This document shows, one piece after another, positions 17,801 to 24,900 of a stretch of 64,000 nucleotides of DNA; position 1 is the stretch's first letter; each line of letters starts with the position of its first letter. The DNA is from Rhodococcus koreensis (GTDB lineage: Bacteria; Actinomycetota; Actinomycetes; Mycobacteriales; Mycobacteriaceae). The notes under the pieces were generated by a model, which searched no databases, was not told the origin of the DNA, and worked only from the letters and a program-made list of their open reading frames with translations. The DNA is taken from the NCBI RefSeq assembly GCF_900105905.1, contig NZ_FNSV01000005.1, positions 4,960,001 to 5,024,000 on the forward strand, given 5' to 3'. The position numbers and the translations under genes were made by a program.

Positions 17801-19397
17801 GCGGCGGGTTCGTGACCTGCGCGAACAGCTGCGAGAAGTAGTCGAACAGCATCCGCGACCGCGAGGACAGCACGGCGATCGGGGTGTCGGTACCCATGGA
17901 ACCGAGAGCCTCGGCACCGGAGATCGCCATCGGCTTGACGAGGAGGTTGACCTCTTCGTTGGTGTACCCGAACATCTGCTGACGCAGAACGACGCGCTCG
18001 TGCGACATGTAGGTGTACGGGCGGTCCGGCAGGTCGTTCATGTGGGTCAGACCCTGGTCGAGCCACTCCTGGTAGGGGTGCTCGGCGGCCAGTTCCGACT
18101 TGATCTCGTCGTCGCTGATGATGCGACCCTCGGCGGTGTCGACGAGGAACATGCGGCCGGGCTGCAGCCGGATCTTCTTCACGACGGTAGCGGGGTCGAT
18201 CGGCAGGACGCCGACCTCGGAGGCCATGACGACGAGGTCGTCGTCGGTGACCCAGAGACGCGAGGGGCGCAGGCCGTTGCGATCCAGGACGGCGCCGATG
18301 ACGGTGCCGTCGGTGAAGCACACCGACGCCGGTCCGTCCCACGGCTCCATGAGCGACGAGTGGTACTGGTAGAACGCCCGGCGTGCGGGGTCCATGCTCT
18401 CGTGCCGTTCCCACGCTTCCGGGATCATCATCAGCACGGCGTGCGGCAGGCTGCGGCCACCGAGGTGCAGCATCTCCAGCACCTCGTCGAACCGCGCGGT
18501 GTCGCTGGCGCCCTTCGTACAGACGGGGAAGATCTTCTCGAGTTGATCGCGACCGCCGAAGATGTCGCTGTCGATGAGCGCCTCACGGGCACGCATCCAG
18601 TTCTCGTTGCCGGTGACGGTGTTGATCTCACCGTTGTGGGCCACGCGCCGGAACGGGTGGGCCAGCGGCCACGACGGGAACGTGTTGGTGGAGAAGCGCG
18701 AGTGCACGAGGCCGAGGGCCGACTCGAGGCGCTCGTCCTGCAGGTCCAGGTAGAAACCCTTGAGCTGCGGGGTGGTGAGCATGCCCTTGTAGACGAACGT
18801 CTGGCTCGACAGGCTCGGGAAGTACACGGTCTCGCGACCGGGGCCGTCCTTGCCTGCGCCTTCACTGCCCAGTTCGTGCTCGGTGCGCTTACGGACGACG
18901 TAGGCGCGGCGTTCGAGGTCCAGGCCGGTGAGGGCGTTGTTCTCGCTGCCGATGAAGATCTGCCGGAACGTCGGCATGGCGTCGCGGGCCAGGGCGCCGA
19001 GCGACGAGTCGTCGGTCGCGACCTCACGCCAGCCGAGAACCTTCAGGCCCTCGCTCTCGACGATCTTCTCGACGGCTTCGGCGGCGCGCTGCGCGTCGGC
19101 CTTGCTCTGCGGCAGGAATGCGATGCCGGTGGCATACGTGCCTTCCGCGGGCAGCGGAAAGTCGACCACGGCGCGGAAGAACTTGTCCGGGACCTGGAGG
19201 AGGATGCCGGCGCCGTCACCCGTGTTGGGTTCGGAGCCCGCGGCACCACGGTGCTCGAGGTTCACCAGCGCGGTGATCGCCTTTTCGACGATGTCCCTGC
19301 TGCGGCGGCCCTTCATGTCCACGACGAACGCGACACCACAGGAGTCGTGCTCGTTCGACGGGTGATACAGCCCCTGGGGGCCTGGAAGTTGCTTCAT
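14799..19397 (-). CDS. gltB: Glutamate synthase (NADPH) large subunit
   Basis: A 1532-residue protein. A short propeptide precedes Cys20 in EHDSCGVAFV, which should become the N-terminal nucleophile of the glutaminase domain after processing. The central domain and the FMN-binding synthase domain follow (about residues 830-1230; SGHDGGTGATPLTSMKHAG and a 3Fe-4S cluster motif CHLDTCPVGVA). The C-terminal beta-helix has the glycine-rich repeats typical of GltB. Ammonia from glutamine hydrolysis is channelled to 2-oxoglutarate. The gene heads the gltBD operon. The ATG at 19397 is preceded by AAGG. The size is typical of bacterial GltB. Confidence 0.97.
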   Translation of the reverse strand: MKQLPGPQGLYHPSNEHDSCGVAFVVDMKGRRSRDIVEKAITALVNLEHRGAAGSEPNTGDGAGILLQVPDKFFRAVVDFPLPAEGTYATGIAFLPQSKADAQRAAEAVEKIVESEGLKVLGWREVATDDSSLGALARDAMPTFRQIFIGSENNALTGLDLERRAYVVRKRTEHELGSEGAGKDGPGRETVYFPSLSSQTFVYKGMLTTPQLKGFYLDLQDERLESALGLVHSRFSTNTFPSWPLAHPFRRVAHNGEINTVTGNENWMRAREALIDSDIFGGRDQLEKIFPVCTKGASDTARFDEVLEMLHLGGRSLPHAVLMMIPEAWERHESMDPARRAFYQYHSSLMEPWDGPASVCFTDGTVIGAVLDRNGLRPSRLWVTDDDLVVMASEVGVLPIDPATVVKKIRLQPGRMFLVDTAEGRIISDDEIKSELAAEHPYQEWLDQGLTHMNDLPDRPYTYMSHERVVLRQQMFGYTNEEVNLLVKPMAISGAEALGSMGTDTPIAVLSSRSRMLFDYFSQLFAQVTNPPLDAIREEVVTSLGGTIGPEHDLLHPTAESCRQIFLPQPILHNDDLSKLIHVNDDGEFPNFRSVIVRGLYPVAEGGAGLRKALDDVRYQVSEAIAGGARLVVLSDRESNETYAPIPSLLLTSAVHHHLVREKTRTKVGLIVEAGDAREVHHMALLIGFGAAAVNPYMAFETVDEAVQNNELQGVSLDKAIQNYIKAAGKGVLKVMSKMGISTLASYTGAQLFQVIGLSQDLVDEYFTGLQSSLGGIGLDQIAADVAVRHSNAYLDRPEERAHRELEVGGEYQWRREGEYHLFNPDTVFKLQHSTRTGQYEVFKEYTKLVDDQSERLAALRGLFEFKKGVREPVPLDEVEPATEIVKRFSTGAMSYGSISAEAHETLAIAMNRLGGRSNSGEGGENPARFTPDENGDWRRSAIKQVASGRFGVTSHYLTNCTDIQIKMAQGAKPGEGGQLPAHKVYPWVAEVRHSTPGVGLISPPPHHDIYSIEDLAQLIHDLKNANPQARIHVKLVSEVGVGTVAAGVSKAHADVVLISGHDGGTGATPLTSMKHAGAPWELGLAETQQTLLLNGLRDRIVVQVDGQLKTGRDVMVAALLGGEEFGFATAPLVVSGCIMMRVCHLDTCPVGVATQNPVLRKRFNGKPEFVENFFLFIAEEVRELLAELGFRTLDEAVGQVDVLDTTKALEHWKGSKAGNLDLSPILHETESAFMDQDLYCTGTQDHGLDKALDQQLIVQSRNALDKGEKVTFESPITNVNRTVGTMLGHEVTKAYGGDGLPDNTIDITFTGSAGNSFGAFVPKGMTLRLHGDANDFVGKGLSGGRLVVRPPLETAPGFVAEDNIIGGNVILFGATSGEALLRGVVGERFAVRNSGATAVVEGVGDHGCEYMTGGKVVILGATGRNFGAGMSGGVAYVYNPDKAFEDNLNTELVDLEDLTGDDFTWLKSAIERHRDETGSEVAARILSDWSQQVNHFAKVMPRDYKKVLLAIEAAKKDGKNVDEAVMEAARG

Positions 19398-19703
19398 ACC
19401 TAGCCTTCGTATGCCAAAAGATGCACCGACGACCAGCAGCGCTGATGGCCATCAACTTGCAATGCAGGTGCCGTCACGACGTGCTCGGCACCACCGATCG
19501 GCTATCGCCCTTTTGCAGCACGCTGGGTGTGGTCCTCGCACCAGGCGACGTGGCTTTTCGGTCGGGTCGGACTTTCGTGGGTCCAACGTGTAACGAAAAC
19601 GATAATTCAGAACCCCTGACGAAACACAACTTAGGTTGGCCTATTTACCCTCTGAACTGGGCATTGTCGAGGGCGGACCTCGTCCGACTGCACTGAGTAC
19701 ATG
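19398..19703. other. Intergenic region upstream of gltB
   Basis: This 306-base region separates gltB from the TetR gene, both on the minus strand. It is less GC-rich than its surroundings towards 19580-19700. It contains GTAAC-N6-GATAA at 19590-19605, which resembles a half of the actinobacterial GlnR box (GTNAC-N6-GAAAC). No convincing coding sequence or RNA gene is seen. The gltB promoter should be here but I cannot point to a clear -10/-35 pair. Confidence 0.4.
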
Positions 19704-20252
19704 TTAAGTGAGCGCGCCGAGGACCGCTGTAATTCCCGCAGTCGGATCGAAATCGAGATCCGGGACGGTGAGCTGGTGAAGGATGAGACCGTCCAGGTAG
19801 TCGGTGATCACGACGGCGTCCGAGGCGGGGTTTTTCGAACCCACGAGTTCCAGCATGTCCGCGCCCCATTCCACGAGGGCGCGCCGTGCCGATCCGATCT
19901 TCGCGTCGAGCCCCGGCGTGACGGAGGCCTCGACGAAGAGCGCGTATCGCGCGCCCGTGCGGACCCGGTCCGGACCGGTGGAGAATCTCACGAACGCGAC
20001 CAGCGCGTCGACCAGCGCATGCTTGCTGTCGGGGCGGAGATGCGCGAACTTTTCCCAGTCCTCCCGGTCCCGTTCGACGAGCCGGGTGACGATCCCTTCG
20101 AGCAGTGCGCCCCGGCTGCGGAAGTAGTTGGACGTGGACCCCTGCGGCATTCCGGCCAGTTCGTCGACGCCGCGGTGCGTGAGGGCCCGTACCCCCTTCG
20201 TGCCGAGAAGCGCGATGGCGGCGTCGAGCACCTGCTCCCGTTTGTCTGCCAT
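19704..20252 (-). CDS. TetR family transcriptional regulator
   Basis: A 182-residue regulator. The N-terminal helix-turn-helix (REQVLDAAIALLGTKGVRALTHRGVDELAGMPQGSTSNYFRSR) is typical of TetR proteins; the rest is a ligand-binding helical domain that cannot be assigned to a ligand. It is divergent from a flavin monooxygenase gene, and two copies of an inverted repeat lie between them. It therefore probably represses both itself and the monooxygenase and responds to the substrate. The start has TAGTGT 7 bases upstream and no ribosome-binding site, suggesting a leaderless transcript. Confidence 0.88.
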   Translation of the reverse strand: MADKREQVLDAAIALLGTKGVRALTHRGVDELAGMPQGSTSNYFRSRGALLEGIVTRLVERDREDWEKFAHLRPDSKHALVDALVAFVRFSTGPDRVRTGARYALFVEASVTPGLDAKIGSARRALVEWGADMLELVGSKNPASDAVVITDYLDGLILHQLTVPDLDFDPTAGITAVLGALT

Positions 20253-20260
20253 GACACCGA

Positions 20261-20297
20261 CACTACATCGGTAGTAAATTCACTACACCCGTAGTAA
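20261..20297. promoter_or_regulatory. Tandem TetR operator
   Basis: ACTAC-N4-GTAGT occurs twice, at 20262-20275 and 20282-20295. The 17 bases CACTACaNCsGTAGTAA repeat with a period of exactly 20 bases, about two helical turns, so two repressor dimers could bind on the same face. The first site covers the -10 hexamer of the TetR gene and the second touches the -10 hexamer of the monooxygenase. Confidence 0.75.
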
Positions 20298-20307
20298 CGT
20301 GATGGTC

Positions 20308-21330
20308 ATGACGCACTCCGCAGCAGTCCTCGGCGGCGGCATCGGCGGGCTCGCCGTCGCCCGCTACCTGTCCCGCGCGGGCTGGCACGTCGACGTCTTC
20401 GAGCGTGCCGACACCCTGCCCACGTCGGGCACCGCACTCGGCATGTGGCCGCAGGCCCTCGACGCGCTGGACGCGATCGGCGCCGGCGATCGGGTGCGCA
20501 CGCTGGGATCGCCGCAGCACCGCGGCTCGCTCCTGCGCCCCGACGGATCCCTGATCGGCACCATCGACAACCGCGACCGCACCGCCTACCTGCTGTCGCG
20601 GCCCGCCCTGCTGGCCACGCTCGCCGAGACGCTGCCCGACGGCATGATCTCGTTCGGCACCCCCGCTCCCACCCTCGACGCGCTGACGGACCGCGACGTC
20701 GTGATCGGCGCGGACGGTCTGCGCAGCCCCACCCGCACGCAACTGTTCGGCGAGAAATTCGAGCCACAGTATGTAGGAGCCACCGCCTGGCGCGGCTGGG
20801 TGCCCGGACATCGCGACACAGTCAGCGAAACCTGGGACACAGACGCACTTTTCGGCATCACCCCGCGCGACGGCGAACTCGTCAACTGGTTCGCGTGCAT
20901 CCGCACCGACGCCGGGCACCCCGGCGGCCTCGACTTCCTCCGGTCCCGGTTCGGGAGCTGGCACGCCGACGTGCGGGCAGTACTGGATGCGGCCACCCCC
21001 GACGCGATGCTCCACCACGACCTGTACGAGTCGCCGGCCCTCCCGTCGTACGTGTCGGGCACCACGGCGCTACTCGGCGACGCCGCCCACGCGATGGCGC
21101 CGAACCTCGGCCGCGGCGCGTGCGAGGCCCTCGTCGACGCCGTCACGCTCGGCCGATTCCTCACCGCCGACACCGACATTCACACCGCGCTGCGCCGCTA
21201 CGACCGCACGCGGCGGCCCGCGACCCGGCGGCTGGTGCGTGGATCGCGCGCCATGTCCGCCGTCGCGATGACCGGCCGCCTCCGTCCGCTGCGCGATCTG
21301 ACGGTGAGGCTGGCCGCGGGCCTGGCCTGA
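20308..21330 (+). CDS. FAD-dependent monooxygenase (PHBH-type)
   Basis: A 340-residue group A flavin monooxygenase. AAVLGGGIGGLAVARYLSRAG is the GxGxxG dinucleotide fold, VVIGADGLRSPTR is the DG motif that contacts FAD and NAD(P)H, and TTALLGDAAHAMAPNLGRGA is the GD motif. Such enzymes hydroxylate aromatic or polyketide-like substrates; the specific substrate is unknown. ATG 20308 gives the usual N-terminus and has TAACGT 7 bases upstream. GTG 20299 or ATG 20302 would add two or three residues. The divergent TetR regulator and the double operator suggest substrate induction. Confidence 0.87.
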   Translation: MTHSAAVLGGGIGGLAVARYLSRAGWHVDVFERADTLPTSGTALGMWPQALDALDAIGAGDRVRTLGSPQHRGSLLRPDGSLIGTIDNRDRTAYLLSRPALLATLAETLPDGMISFGTPAPTLDALTDRDVVIGADGLRSPTRTQLFGEKFEPQYVGATAWRGWVPGHRDTVSETWDTDALFGITPRDGELVNWFACIRTDAGHPGGLDFLRSRFGSWHADVRAVLDAATPDAMLHHDLYESPALPSYVSGTTALLGDAAHAMAPNLGRGACEALVDAVTLGRFLTADTDIHTALRRYDRTRRPATRRLVRGSRAMSAVAMTGRLRPLRDLTVRLAAGLA

Positions 21331-21618
21331 CCGGAATCCGGGGGCGCGGGAACGGTTGCCCGTCTGGTACTTTGCCGCGGTAGGGGGAAGAGAAAGAACC
21401 GGGGGCGGTCATGGGGGCGGTGAACGACGGCTGCGGCAGTGCGCCGGCAGCACGGACGGATCTCATCGGGGAAACAACACATCCACCGTGTCGGTGGAGG
21501 CATTCTGCTGTGCTCGCTTCCCTCTTTCGGTGCCTCTGATCTGCATCTCTCTTGCGTTTGCTTCGTCAGCGCCAGTCCGTTCGATCAACCATGTCCGTTC
21601 GACTTCAGGAGTCACGAC

Positions 21619-21963
21619 TTGAGAATCCGCATGCACGCTCTGGCCGCCGCGATCTCGGTGTCCGCCGCCGCTCTGCTCGGGGCCGCGACGGCACACGCCG
21701 CTCCGGCCACAGCGCCGTCGACGTCGCAGCCTGGCGTCACCGATCCCTCGACGCCGCCCACCACATCGCAACCCGGCGTGACGGTCCCGTCCACACCGCC
21801 CGGCACGTCCCAGCCGGGTGTCACCGACCCGGCGGCCCCGGCCACGACGCCGCCCGCTCCCCCGCAGGCCCCGCTGGCGGTCCCGGGCGCCGAGACGGCC
21901 GCCCCCGCAGCACCCGACCTGGCACAGGGCGAGGCTCCGGCGGAACCGGCACCCGCGGCGTAA
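21619..21963 (+). CDS. Secreted Pro/Thr-rich protein, first part (separated by an in-frame stop)
   Basis: A 114-residue product with a signal peptide (MRIRMHALAAAISVSAAALLGAATAHA, cleavage after AHA) and then a low-complexity region with three copies of TSQPGVT(D/V)P-type repeats followed by Pro/Ala-rich sequence. The start is taken as TTG 21619, because AGGAG lies 7 bases upstream; ATG 21631 is the alternative. Translation stops at TAA 21961-21963. The same frame then stays open for another 177 codons with similar Pro/Ala-rich composition, so this looks like the 5' half of one secreted protein that carries a nonsense codon. It could instead be a genuine short wall-spanning peptide. Confidence 0.6.
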   Translation: MRIRMHALAAAISVSAAALLGAATAHAAPATAPSTSQPGVTDPSTPPTTSQPGVTVPSTPPGTSQPGVTDPAAPATTPPAPPQAPLAVPGAETAAPAAPDLAQGEAPAEPAPAA

Positions 21964-21966
21964 TCC

Positions 21967-22497
21967 GTGCCCGCCGAGCAGGCCGCCCAGCCCGCGACCG
22001 TGTGGATCGACCCCGACGACATGCCGAAGTCGCACCAGGCACCCGTCGCCCCCGCCCTGCCCGTGCCGAAGCCGGTGGTCGAGGTGAACGCGGCCGCCGA
22101 CACGCTGGTCGGCGCGGTGCCGGTGGCCGTCAACGGCCGCCAGTACGGCAACCCCGAGGGGTACGTCGGGACCATCGGTTGGCGCGTCGGTGACGCCACC
22201 GGCACCGCGGGCGTCGCCGTCGACCCGTCCTCGCCGACCGCCGCCACCGTCTCCGCGTTCTCGGCCGACTCCAACGCCGAGCACCCGACGAACTGGTCGG
22301 CACCCGTCGACGTCACACAAGTCGCCGCCGTGATCGCGGACGCCGCCGACCGGTCCCCGGCGTTCGGGCAGCTGGTGCAGACGATCGCGTCCCTGCCCGC
22401 ACCGCAGCTCCCGCAGCTGCAGTCGACCGACAGCGGTCCGGCGACCACCACGATCGGCGGCGTGAACGTGCGCAGCCAGGCGACGCTGCACGTGTGA
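21967..22497 (+). CDS. C-terminal part of the split secreted protein, or separate ORF
   Basis: It begins one codon after the preceding TAA, in the same frame. The first possible start is GTG 21967, with no ribosome-binding site and no signal peptide of its own. After a Pro/Ala-rich stretch comes a compact domain of about 110 residues (VNGRQYGNPEGYVGTIGWRVGD...TAATVSAF) with strand-like alternation. I do not recognise the family. If the stop codon were absent, the product would be a secreted protein of about 291 residues with an N-terminal repeat stalk and a C-terminal domain. A strong hairpin follows. Confidence 0.5.
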   Translation: MPAEQAAQPATVWIDPDDMPKSHQAPVAPALPVPKPVVEVNAAADTLVGAVPVAVNGRQYGNPEGYVGTIGWRVGDATGTAGVAVDPSSPTAATVSAFSADSNAEHPTNWSAPVDVTQVAAVIADAADRSPAFGQLVQTIASLPAPQLPQLQSTDSGPATTTIGGVNVRSQATLHV

Positions 22498-22501
22498 TCC
22501 G

Positions 22502-22547
22502 ATTCCCCCGCGCGGAGCCGTCAGGGGTGGGCTCCGCGCGGGGGAAT
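22502..22547 (+). terminator. Strong hairpin after the split secreted gene
   Basis: An 18-bp perfect stem (22502-22519 with 22530-22547) closes a ten-base loop, 5 bases after the stop codon at 22497. There is no U-tract. It probably ends the transcript of the secreted gene, so the following gene pair would have its own promoter or depend on read-through. Confidence 0.7.
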
Positions 22548-22567
22548 GAGGTGTGGAGGATTCAACT

Positions 22568-23245
22568 GTGACAGAACCGCCGAACAGGGCAGCCCTCGAC
22601 CGCTTCTCGCACTGGTACCCGCCCTTCCCGTCGGCCGCGGCACCGACGGTTCCCGTCGCGGAGCCCGAACCCGAACAGCTGCCCCCTCCCCCCGCGCCGA
22701 CATGGCTGGCGCCGGGCGACGAACCCGATCCCACCCCGCCCGTCCGGGACGGTCGCGGCAAGCGGAAACTCGCGGTCGCCGGAGCCGCCGCAGCGGTGAT
22801 CGCCGTCGTCGCCGGTGGGGTCGCCGTGTTCACCTCGACTTCCGGTGACGCGCGCGGAAACCCGGTCGCCGCAGGATGGTGCACCGCATCCCGCGACGGT
22901 GCGACGGTGGTCGGCAACGGTCCCGGCGGGACCTCCGACGGCGTCGCCGCGATCCTGGCCTTCGATCACGCCTACTACGTCGCACGAAGCGGCGCGAAGG
23001 CCCGCGAGGTGGTCGCTCCCGACGCGCCGCTGGGGTCCGCCGAGACCATCCAGGGCGGCATCGACTCGCTGCTGCCCGAAGGCACCGAGCACTGCCTCTC
23101 CATCACCGAAACCGAACCCGGCCACTACGCGGTGACGCTGTCGGAACTGCGACCGGACGGGTCGACGAAACGGTACGAGCAGGTCGTGACCACCGCGGAC
23201 CGCGACGGTCGCACGTACATCACATCCATTGGAGACGCGAAGTGA
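22568..23245 (+). CDS. Single-pass membrane protein with extracytoplasmic domain, unknown function
   Basis: A 225-residue protein. A proline- and glutamate-rich cytoplasmic N-terminus (about residues 1-60, PEPEPEQLPPPPAPTW) leads to KRK and one membrane segment (LAVAGAAAAVIAVVAGGVAVF), then an exported domain of about 140 residues with two cysteines (AGWC, EHC) that could form a disulfide. GTG 22568 is chosen because GGAGGA lies 7 bases upstream. Its stop overlaps the GTG of the MinD-like gene (GTGA), so the two products are probably made together and may interact. This layout recalls accessory membrane proteins of type VII secretion loci, but no WXG100 protein or EccC ATPase is present here. 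Confidence 0.65.
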   Translation: MTEPPNRAALDRFSHWYPPFPSAAAPTVPVAEPEPEQLPPPPAPTWLAPGDEPDPTPPVRDGRGKRKLAVAGAAAAVIAVVAGGVAVFTSTSGDARGNPVAAGWCTASRDGATVVGNGPGGTSDGVAAILAFDHAYYVARSGAKAREVVAPDAPLGSAETIQGGIDSLLPEGTEHCLSITETEPGHYAVTLSELRPDGSTKRYEQVVTTADRDGRTYITSIGDAK

Positions 23246-24018
23246 CCGACCCACTGCAGCAAGCACTTCCGGTGTCGACCCTGGTTCTCGGGGCGTGCGG
23301 AGGAGCAGGCGCCACCACGACGACGCTCGGGCTCGCCAACACCGAGGCGGCCCGCGGCGGTGCGGTCGTCGCCGTCGACGCGACTCCCGCGGGCGGCGAT
23401 GTCGCCGAACGCGGCGCCGACGCCGTGCTGTCGGTGAGTGGCCTGGAGCAGCTGGTGGCGTCCGCCGCCGCAGGCCCCGTCGCGGACGACGTGTTCGACG
23501 GATACTGCTCCCGCACGAGCGCCGGGACCCGCATCCTGAACCGCATCGGGAATCAGATCGCGGCCGACCGTGAACTCCACACTCTCACAGTGGCACTGCG
23601 TGCTCGCAGGGTGAGTGCCGTCCACGATCTCGGCCACCGGTTGCGTGCCGCGTACCTCGCGCCGCTGCTGGCCACCCCGTCGCCCATCGTCCTCGTCGTG
23701 CCGTGCCGGGCCGACGCGTTCAACCGCCTCCGGTCCGCACTGCAGTCGATCGGTGACACGCTCGGCGAACCCGGACTCGCCCGCACCGTCGTCACCGTGT
23801 CCAATCAAGACTCCACCGGTTGGCAGGTGGATCTCGACCTCCTCCGCGAATACCTGGGCGGACAGGTATGGGGCGTCGAGACCATCCCCTACGACGAACA
23901 CCTCGGCATGGGAATCGTCATCGAACACGGCAAGCTCGCACCCGAAACCCGGGCGGCGTACCAGCGCGTCGCCGCAGCGGCAACGGCCGTGGCCGAAGGT
24001 CGTAAGGAACGAGTCTGA
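23242..24018 (+). CDS. MinD/ParA-like protein with degenerate Walker A motif
   Basis: A 258-residue protein of the SIMIBI (MinD/ParA) class. The P-loop region reads LVLGACGGAGATTTTLGLAN where active members have KGGVGKTT: the glycines and threonines remain, but both the signature lysine and the phosphate-binding lysine are missing. The second motif, VVAVDATPAGGD, keeps the aspartate of switch I, and IVLVVPCRADAF corresponds to the guanine/adenine-side strand. It could bind nucleotide weakly or act as a structural pseudo-ATPase. Such proteins accompany ESX/type VII and other membrane systems in actinobacteria. It is coupled to the upstream membrane protein by a 4-base overlap. Confidence 0.7.
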   Translation: MTDPLQQALPVSTLVLGACGGAGATTTTLGLANTEAARGGAVVAVDATPAGGDVAERGADAVLSVSGLEQLVASAAAGPVADDVFDGYCSRTSAGTRILNRIGNQIAADRELHTLTVALRARRVSAVHDLGHRLRAAYLAPLLATPSPIVLVVPCRADAFNRLRSALQSIGDTLGEPGLARTVVTVSNQDSTGWQVDLDLLREYLGGQVWGVETIPYDEHLGMGIVIEHGKLAPETRAAYQRVAAAATAVAEGRKERV

Positions 24019-24391
24019 GCGCGGCACGTCCAGTACCCTTCCGGGCCGGGAGGACATTCGACATCAGGGGGCTGTCTTGGGGGAACCCGTTCGGCGCTGC
24101 TCCTCATCCCGGGCCGAATTCAACTCGCGAAATCGCACTAAATGCCTTCAACATGCTGATCGACATGCAAAACCAAGCGGTTACCATCGAGGACGAACTC
24201 GACGTCGAGCGATCGACAGAGGTCCCTCTCGCTCAGATGCGCGCCAGTCTCACCGCCAAGTGATTCCATTCGGTTCGAGCTGAGCCGCGCGAGACATCCG
24301 CACACGAATTTGCCATTTGCGCCCGCAATTGCGTGAGATTCTGGCTAATCGGTGTGCAAACGCAACAACAAGCGACTACAGCGCGACCGCC
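24019..24391. other. Region between MinD-like gene and SRPBCC gene
   Basis: Apart from the frame-broken small ORF at 24077-24263, this stretch shows nothing I can support. From 24264 to 24391 the base composition is markedly less GC-rich than the surroundings (for example ACACGAATTTGCCATTTG near 24301), with no hairpin followed by a U-tract and no RNA gene. Confidence 0.5.
24077..24263 (+). pseudogene. Small ORF interrupted by a G-run frameshift
   Basis: AGGGGG followed at good spacing by TTG 24077 looks like a translation start, but its frame gives an arginine-rich shadow sequence. The frame one base over, from about 24080 to TGA 24263, encodes a protein-like sequence (NPFGAAPHPG..., then LNAFNMLIDMQNQAV and EDELDVERSTEVPLAQMRASL) with no standard start before ATG 24153. 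Removing one G from the GGGGG run at 24079-24083 joins start and frame into a 61-residue protein with an amphipathic helical middle. It may be a real frameshift or a sequencing error, or the gene may only be the 36-codon ORF from 24153. The family is unknown. Confidence 0.35.
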
Positions 24392-24787
24392 TCATGCCTC
24401 CAGCAATTCCTTCAGCTTCTGGAGGTCGGCGGTGACGGTTGCGGCGTCCTGCGCGAATTCTTCGGCGCTCACGCCGTCGCGTCGCCGGATGGTGAAGACG
24501 ACTTCGCTGTGGTCGCCGTCGGGGATGACGCGGACGGGGTTGTAGACGGTGTCGCCGCCGGGGAGGGTGACGTCGTGGTCGAGGATGCCGTAGTCGTTGG
24601 CAGGCGCGAAGGTCACGGCGACCTGGCCCATCGGGGAGTCGGCGAGCCAGCGGTCGCCGTCGCGGGTGATGGTGCTGCTGAGGCCGGCCGCCCAGGCGGG
24701 GAGGTTGGCGGGGTCGCTCGCGTACGCGTACACGTCGGCGGCGGTCCGGGCGATGAACACACTGACATGGGTTGATTCGGTGGTCAT
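24392..24787 (-). CDS. SRPBCC (polyketide cyclase/START-like) family protein
   Basis: A 131-residue protein with the START-like helix-grip fold. STHVSVFIARTAADVYAYASDPANLPAWAAGL is the typical N-terminal strand, helix and W motif of SRPBCC proteins, followed by strands such as EVVFTIRRRDG and a long C-terminal helix (ATVTADLQKLKELLE). The family binds hydrophobic ligands or acts on small molecules; no function can be assigned. ATG 24787 gives the family N-terminus; ATG 24799 would add four residues. It is divergent from the VOC gene. Confidence 0.8.
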   Translation of the reverse strand: MTTESTHVSVFIARTAADVYAYASDPANLPAWAAGLSSTITRDGDRWLADSPMGQVAVTFAPANDYGILDHDVTLPGGDTVYNPVRVIPDGDHSEVVFTIRRRDGVSAEEFAQDAATVTADLQKLKELLEA

Positions 24788-24900
24788 GACTCCCAGCATC
24801 CCCGCTGCACGACCCGGATGATTGAAGAAATCGGACCCCCGGGTGCGCGATGTCCGAAACCTTCAATGCGGGTCCGCCCGAGATCGTTAGCGTTCTGGAC

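Noticed and set aside
15657..19403. A 1248-codon open frame antisense to gltB.
   Set aside because: It mirrors the gltB frame, has no recognisable domain and no ribosome-binding site, and has a shadow-type composition of Val, Arg, Leu, Asp and Gly.
21331..21618. A possible riboswitch in the leader of the split secreted gene.
   Set aside because: Purine-rich runs and a GGTGAAC segment are seen, but I could not build a convincing multi-helix fold or match a known class.
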